From assembly GCA_947589455.1 (NCBI GenBank), contig CANQCD010000009.1:1-32796 (forward strand): 32,796 bases of DNA, written 5' to 3'. Each line of letters opens with the position of its first letter. The first letter of the stretch is position 1. Position numbers and translations under genes: made by a program. Shown piece by piece: positions 26,601 through 32,796 of the stretch. The notes under the pieces were generated by a model. The model searched no databases. It had not been told where the DNA came from and saw only the letters and a list, made by a program, of their open reading frames with translations. The stretch comes from an uncultured Lachnospiraceae bacterium. GTDB lineage: Bacteria; Bacillota; Clostridia; Lachnospirales; Lachnospiraceae.

Positions 26601-27478
26601 GCTGGAGGGTGGTTGTGATCCATAATACGGCAAAGCTGGATTTGCAACTCAATTATCTGGTAGTCCGTGGGGAGATGAATACAACAAAGATCCATATCTC
26701 AGAAATCAGCGTTCTTCTCGTGGAGTCGACGTCCGTCTCGCTGACGGCAGGACTGCTTGCAGAGTTGAGTCGCCAAAAAGTGAAAGTTGTGTTTTGTGAT
26801 GAGAAGCGTAATCCCTCCTCAGAGCTGCTATCGTATTATGGAGCGCATGATACGAGCAATAAGATACGCACGCAGATTCGATGGCAGCCATCGGACAAGG
26901 AGGCAGTATGGACAGAGATTGTTCGTGAGAAAATACGTCAGCAGGCAGAACTGCTGGCAGAAAGGGAAAAGAAGCAAGAAGCAGAGCTGTTAAATACATA
27001 TGTGCACGATATCCGTTGGAATGATGAAACGAATCGAGAAGGACATGCGGCAAAAGTATACTTTAACGCATTATTTGGCATGGATTTTTCCCGAAGTCAG
27101 GACAATTACATCAATGCAGCTCTCAATTACGGATATGCCATTTTGCTTTCCGCATTCAATCGAGAAGTTGTAGCCAATGGCTATATTACACAATTAGGTT
27201 TGTTTCATGACAATATATTCAATCCTTTCAATTTGAGCTCGGATTTGATGGAGCCATTCCGTGTGTTGGTCGACAGGAAAGTATGTGCCATGTGTCTGAC
27301 AGATTTTCAGCATCCGGAGAAGATGGAGCTCGTGGATCTTTTGAACAAAGAGGTCATTATGGAGGGGAAGCATTATGTGGCGCTCAATGCCATAAAGCGT
27401 TATGTTAAAAGTGTTTTTGATGCGTTGAATGATTCGGATATATCTTTGCTGACTTTTTGCACGTCATATGAGTTATAG
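26597..27478 (+). CDS. cas1: CRISPR-associated endonuclease Cas1 (type II)
   Basis: 293 aa; MSWRVVVIHNTAKLDLQLNYLVV and HDNIFNPFNLSSDLMEPFR as in type II Cas1; 4-bp ATGA overlap with cas9. Confidence 0.97.
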   Translation: MSWRVVVIHNTAKLDLQLNYLVVRGEMNTTKIHISEISVLLVESTSVSLTAGLLAELSRQKVKVVFCDEKRNPSSELLSYYGAHDTSNKIRTQIRWQPSDKEAVWTEIVREKIRQQAELLAEREKKQEAELLNTYVHDIRWNDETNREGHAAKVYFNALFGMDFSRSQDNYINAALNYGYAILLSAFNREVVANGYITQLGLFHDNIFNPFNLSSDLMEPFRVLVDRKVCAMCLTDFQHPEKMELVDLLNKEVIMEGKHYVALNAIKRYVKSVFDALNDSDISLLTFCTSYEL

Positions 27479-27788
27479 ATTTATGAGAGTATTGGTATTG
27501 TTTGACCTTCCTGTGCTTACTTCGGCACAGCGAAGAGAATATACGCGTTTTCGAAAATATTTAATCAAAAGCGGATTCGTAATGCAGCAGGAGTCTGTTT
27601 ATAGTAAGCTGGCGCTTAATATGACAGTGGCGCAGCGAATTGCAGACAATGTGCGGAAAAATGCGCCACCAGAAGGACTGGTGCAAATGCTTACTATCAC
27701 AGAGAAACAATACAATCGTATGGAATTTTTGGTTGGAGAGAGCAAAAGCGATGTATTGCAGTCGGACGAGAGGATGATCATATTATGA
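27468..27788 (+). CDS. cas2: CRISPR-associated endoribonuclease Cas2
   Basis: 106 aa; YRFMRVLVLFDLPVLTSAQRREYTRFRKYLIKSGFVMQQESVYSKL; 11-bp overlap with cas1. Confidence 0.97.
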   Translation: MSYRFMRVLVLFDLPVLTSAQRREYTRFRKYLIKSGFVMQQESVYSKLALNMTVAQRIADNVRKNAPPEGLVQMLTITEKQYNRMEFLVGESKSDVLQSDERMIIL

Positions 27789-28456
27789 AATTAGTACATA
27801 AGGAGCTTCCTTTTCAGATTTTATTCGAGGAGGAATTTGTTCCGGTTTGCCTGATTGAGTCTCCAGTATGGTGGCGCATTTTGCAAAGAGAGATATATAC
27901 GCAAGTGCAAGGTGGTGAAGGAAGGTGGGTGCTCTCGGAAGAAGAAAAAGAATTGAAATTATCCAAGGCAGCACATCTGATTTTGAGTCCTATCTATTTA
28001 GATGAAAATCAAAAAAGTCTTTGGAATGGCGTCACGCGATTGATCGGTACAAAGGTCATGGATGAGGCTCATTGGAAAGACTGGCAGGAAATCAATGCAT
28101 TGCTCCATCGTTTTTTTGCAGAATTGGAGACAGAATTTTTATTTTCTTATTATTTGGATGGAGAAATTGACGTCCCTGCATTGGCAAAATCGTTGGGGCT
28201 TCGAATAGAAACAGATTTCAAAAGCGATTTGGAGAGGCTTTTGGCATACTGTATTTTAGTAAAGGAAGTTTTGGGAATCAAATTGTTTATTTTTGTGCAA
28301 TTGCATGATTATTTTACAGAGAAGGAATTAACGTTATTGTATGAGGAAATACAGACAAGAAAGTGGAATGCTCTTCTTTTGGAAACACATGTCGAACAAC
28401 GTGTGTTGGGTGAAAAATATTATATTATTGATAAAGACGGCTGTGGAATCTATTGA
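27785..28456 (+). CDS. csn2: Type II-A CRISPR-associated protein Csn2
   Basis: 223 aa; position after cas2 with 4-bp overlap; C-terminal EQRVLGEKYYIIDKDGCGIY as in Csn2 proteins. Confidence 0.9.
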   Translation: MKLVHKELPFQILFEEEFVPVCLIESPVWWRILQREIYTQVQGGEGRWVLSEEEKELKLSKAAHLILSPIYLDENQKSLWNGVTRLIGTKVMDEAHWKDWQEINALLHRFFAELETEFLFSYYLDGEIDVPALAKSLGLRIETDFKSDLERLLAYCILVKEVLGIKLFIFVQLHDYFTEKELTLLYEEIQTRKWNALLLETHVEQRVLGEKYYIIDKDGCGIY

Positions 28457-28481
28457 ATTTTGGCTGAAAACATGGTATATT
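28453..28481 (+). promoter_or_regulatory. Putative pre-crRNA (leader) promoter
   Basis: TTGAAT (28453-28458), 17 bp, TATATT (28476-28481); overlaps the csn2 stop and lies about 80 bp before the first repeat. Confidence 0.55.
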
Positions 28482-28562
28482 TAGGAAGTGTTCTTAGTAA
28501 AGTTTGAGTACATGCTTCATACAAATTATGCGAATTGATGGCATTTCATTTTCTATTTTGAG

Positions 28563-31500
28563 GTTTGAGAATGATGTAGATTTGTATGGCACTCAAACAA
28601 GTTATGCTACACAAATGAAGCATGGCAGTTTGAGAATGATGTAGATTTGTATGGCACTCAAACTTGAATCCGACAGATTCTTTTGTTCGTAAGGTTTGAG
28701 AATGATGTAGATTTGTATGGCACTCAAACGAAGACAAGAAAGAAGAGTCTAAACCTGCTGTTTGAGAATGATGTAGATTTGTATGGCACTCAAACTCCGA
28801 CACGATACCAATGATTCCCTCTACAGTTTGAGAATGATGTAGATTTGTATGGCACTCAAACTAAACGCCATTATAACCGGGAGGTCTGCAGGTTTGAGAA
28901 TGATGTAGATTTGTATGGCACTCAAACAAACATATCACTGACTATTTTCTTCATTAGGTTTGAGAATGATGTAGATTTGTATGGCACTCAAACATACTTT
29001 GGCATTCTGCGTTTTGCAATAATGTTTGAGAATGATGTAGATTTGTATGGCACTCAAACAAGCAAAAATTGGCAGACATGCTGCAGCAGGTTTGAGAATG
29101 ATGTAGATTTGTATGGCACTCAAACTGATCTCTTTGCGCTGCAGTACCTGTACGGGTTTGAGAATGATGTAGATTTGTATGGCACTCAAACAGTATCAGA
29201 GACTGAAGCAGACAAGATCAAGTTTGAGAATGATGTAGATTTGTATGGCACTCAAACAATCATCATCTGCAGCCGTTCTGTCTCAGATAGTTTGAGAATG
29301 ATGTAGATTTGTATGGCACTCAAACCGGATTTCTTTCGCGCGGATGACCTGTCTAGTTTGAGAATGATGTAGATTTGTATGGCACTCAAACAATACTATG
29401 TTTAATGATGCTAAGAAAAGGGTTTGAGAATGATGTAGATTTGTATGGCACTCAAACACCAGGCAACACAATATGTTGACGTGAAAGGTTTGAGAATGAT
29501 GTAGATTTGTATGGCACTCAAACTTTTCCCACGGATCTGTTCCGCTACGTAACGTTTGAGAATGATGTAGATTTGTATGGCACTCAAACGATACAGCAGA
29601 CTGTTACGCATTGATCTACGTTTGAGAATGATGTAGATTTGTATGGCACTCAAACCAATCTCACACGCAAGACAGCACGACACAAGTTTGAGAATGATGT
29701 AGATTTGTATGGCACTCAAACTGTTTAGTGTGTCCTAGTACCATAAAGTCAGTTTGAGAATGATGTAGATTTGTATGGCACTCAAACTGTATAACGGCTC
29801 ATTGGCATACGCCGAAAGTTTGAGAATGATGTAGATTTGTATGGCACTCAAACCAGGCTGACAAAGAGGTTGCCGGGGATGTGGTTTGAGAATGATGTAG
29901 ATTTGTATGGCACTCAAACAATATTGGACTCCACATTTCGTACAGCTTAGTTTGAGAATGATGTAGATTTGTATGGCACTCAAACGTTTAGTGTGTCCCT
30001 AGTACCATAAAGCCAGTTTGAGAATGATGTAGATTTGTATGGCACTCAAACTATACAGTTAATGAGTATCAATCAATAGCAGTTTGAGAATGATGTAGAT
30101 TTGTATGGCACTCAAACAGCATAGCTCTAAAAAAGAAGGGTACTGGGGTTTGAGAATGATGTAGATTTGTATGGCACTCAAACAGATGTTAAGTTCTTTT
30201 ATATAGATAAGTGTTTGAGAATGATGTAGATTTGTATGGCACTCAAACACCTATCTGGTTGGTGAGATTTCTGCCAGCGTTTGAGAATGATGTAGATTTG
30301 TATGGCACTCAAACTGGGATTTTCGCCATTCATGGTTGTGAAACGTTTGAGAATGATGTAGATTTGTATGGCACTCAAACATTTCATAATATTATGATAT
30401 TTTTGCCACGGTTTGAGAATGATGTAGATTTGTATGGCACTCAAACTCCTTTTCTGATATATCTTCACTGGTTACAGTTTGAGAATGATGTAGATTTGTA
30501 TGGCACTCAAACAGCATACCCAATGGGCAGCTTGTCTGCTGTGTTTGAGAATGATGTAGATTTGTATGGCACTCAAACAAGATGGCATTAATATAGCCAG
30601 CACTGATGTTTGAGAATGATGTAGATTTGTATGGCACTCAAACTTTGCTGTGACCGCTTCCCGCGCTTGGCGGTTTGAGAATGATGTAGATTTGTATGGC
30701 ACTCAAACACTGCCAATGGTGCAAATAGGTCTTTGTCGGTTTGAGAATGATGTAGATTTGTATGGCACTCAAACAAAGAAGAAACAATTCGTAAGCAAGG
30801 TAAGGTTTGAGAATGATGTAGATTTGTATGGCACTCAAACCTAATGTAGATACAGCATAATGACTATGAGGTTTGAGAATGATGTAGATTTGTATGGCAC
30901 TCAAACAACGGTTACAGACAATGACGGACAGGTTAGGTTTGAGAATGATGTAGATTTGTATGGCACTCAAACCCACTCCGCATTGTTGCAAACATCTAGT
31001 CAGTTTGAGAATGATGTAGATTTGTATGGCACTCAAACACTCGTCCAATATTAACTGGTCAATGCTGGGTTTGAGAATGATGTAGATTTGTATGGCACTC
31101 AAACATTCGATATCAATGTTGCTACCATGATCACGTTTGAGAATGATGTAGATTTGTATGGCACTCAAACTCTCACGGAGATGGCTAATGATATCATGCA
31201 GTTTGAGAATGATGTAGATTTGTATGGCACTCAAACGTTGGATCAATTATCCAAGGCAAACAGCACGTTTGAGAATGATGTAGATTTGTATGGCACTCAA
31301 ACAGGGTCTGGAATTTATTCTAGAGATGGCTGGTTTGAGAATGATGTAGATTTGTATGGCACTCAAACGAAACAAAACAAAATCCGGTTCTGTGATGGGT
31401 TTGAGAATGATGTAGATTTGTATGGCACTCAAACTACTTTCCCATATAAATATGCAGACAAGTAGTTTGAGAATGATGTAGATTTGTATGGCACTCAAAC

Positions 31501-32489
31501 TGAAGTCATAAAAGAGGAGGAAGACAGTGGTTTGAGAATGATGTAGATTTGTATGGCACTCAAACACCAGGCAACACAATATGTTGATGTGAATGGTTTG
31601 AGAATGATGTAGATTTGTATGGCACTCAAACACAACCCAAAAATAAACCAAAACCACACCAGTTTGAGAATGATGTAGATTTGTATGGCACTCAAACAAA
31701 TCCCCTAGCGTTTCTTGATTCAAGACGGTTTGAGAATGATGTAGATTTGTATGGCACTCAAACCTTAAATGACGCATATTCTCCATCATGTTTGTTTGAG
31801 AATGATGTAGATTTGTATGGCACTCAAACTATTTTTCTGTTGTAGTAGGCAATCTTCTCGTTTGAGAATGATGTAGATTTGTATGGCACTCAAACACGGT
31901 CGGACATATCCTGTATTATTCCCTAGTTTGAGAATGATGTAGATTTGTATGGCACTCAAACAGATCCGTGTATTCCTTGCTGGTAAAATGGTTTGAGAAT
32001 GATGTAGATTTGTATGGCACTCAAACTGTTTCTTCCGGGTTATTAACCGTCGTTTGTTTGAGAATGATGTAGATTTGTATGGCACTCAAACGAAAATTTA
32101 ACAATCCATTGGCAGTGTTAAGTTTGAGAATGATGTAGATTTGTATGGCACTCAAACATTGAGCTTCTCGAATCCCATCTACTCTTCGTTTGAGAATGAT
32201 GTAGATTTGTATGGCACTCAAACACTATCTCACGAATATAAAAGAGCAGTCCTGTTTGAGAATGATGTAGATTTGTATGGCACTCAAACTTGTATTGATT
32301 ATTGGCGAATCAGGTACCGGTTTGAGAATGATGTAGATTTGTATGGCACTCAAACATTATATCTCATGCCGTCTCACTCCTTTCCGTTTGAGAATGATGT
32401 AGATTTGTATGGCACTCAAACCTGCCCGATCCGCTTTTATACTGTTCCGGGAGGTTTGAGAATGATGTAGATTTGTATGGTACTCAAGC
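28563..32489 (+). CRISPR. Type II-A CRISPR array, 60 repeats and 59 spacers by manual count
   Basis: 36-bp repeat GTTTGAGAATGATGTAGATTTGTATGGCACTCAAAC; spacers mostly 30 bp (29-32). Only the last copy (32454-32489, ...TATGGTACTCAAGC) diverges, which puts the leader at the csn2 side. Confidence 0.99.
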
Positions 32490-32505
32490 TAGCCATCTTA
32501 ACTAG

Positions 32506-32796
32506 ATGCTGAATAATCTGCGCAAATGCCAGGACGAGCTAAGGGAGATGTTTGACATTTTGGTAAAATATATGTATGAACATTTTCCGGATTTCGGAGA
32601 AATCCTGGCGGCAGATGGAAAAGCAATCCAAAGTTATGCAGCTAAAAAATCCGTAAAAGACAGTGGAAACCGTGGTGAAAAGGATGCAGACTGGTGTCGG
32701 AAAACATATACCGCCACAAAACCGGATGGCGAAAAAATAACAAAAGCAAAAAAATGGTTCGGGTTCCGACTGCATTTAATTTCAGAGTGCTTGATC
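32506..32796 (+). pseudogene. DDE transposase fragment, 5'-truncated and running off the window
   Basis: Open frame to the window end: MLNNLRKCQDELREMFDILVKYMYEHFPDFGEILAADGKAIQSYAAKK...DADWCRKTYTATKPDGEKITKAKKWFGFRLHLISECLI; in-frame TAG directly upstream, and the N-terminal part expected of such transposases is absent. Confidence 0.6.

Noticed and set aside
28546-32470. Many ORFs on both strands reading FENDVDLYGTQT or LSAIQIYIILK / FECHTNLHHSQT repeats
   Set aside because: They are translations of the CRISPR repeat; the 66-bp period is a multiple of 3, so frames stay open without being genes.

Overview
The window looks like a Lachnospiraceae/Clostridia-type Firmicutes chromosome segment. 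From left to right it carries: a low-molecular-weight protein tyrosine phosphatase; argJ; a YkuD L,D-transpeptidase; DUF3783 and DUF1292 proteins; an uncharacterised small protein; a cytidylate kinase-like protein followed at once by a degenerate sirtuin; a UPF0489/arginase-fold-like protein; a secreted papain-family (C1) protease with a PSGGGTETPG-type linker; an AI-2E-family permease; a two-component system; a polyprenyl-phosphate sugar transferase; an HtrA/S1C protease with three low-complexity repeat blocks; an LTA-synthase-family protein; a canonical sirtuin; and a complete type II-A CRISPR-Cas locus (cas9-cas1-cas2-csn2). I count 60 repeats and 59 spacers in the array. The array ends against a truncated transposase ORF that runs off the window. 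No full-length tracrRNA anti-repeat was found by eye, but the leader contains an inverted, bulged half-repeat downstream of a good promoter. A second theme is many non-CRISPR tandem repeats at gene edges: post-stop duplications of gene 3' ends at argJ and the C1 protease, a roughly 65-bp array of tiny ORFs chained by ATGA overlaps in front of the C1 protease, and a 42-bp array upstream of the permease. All calls come from reading sequence and motifs; no database search was run.
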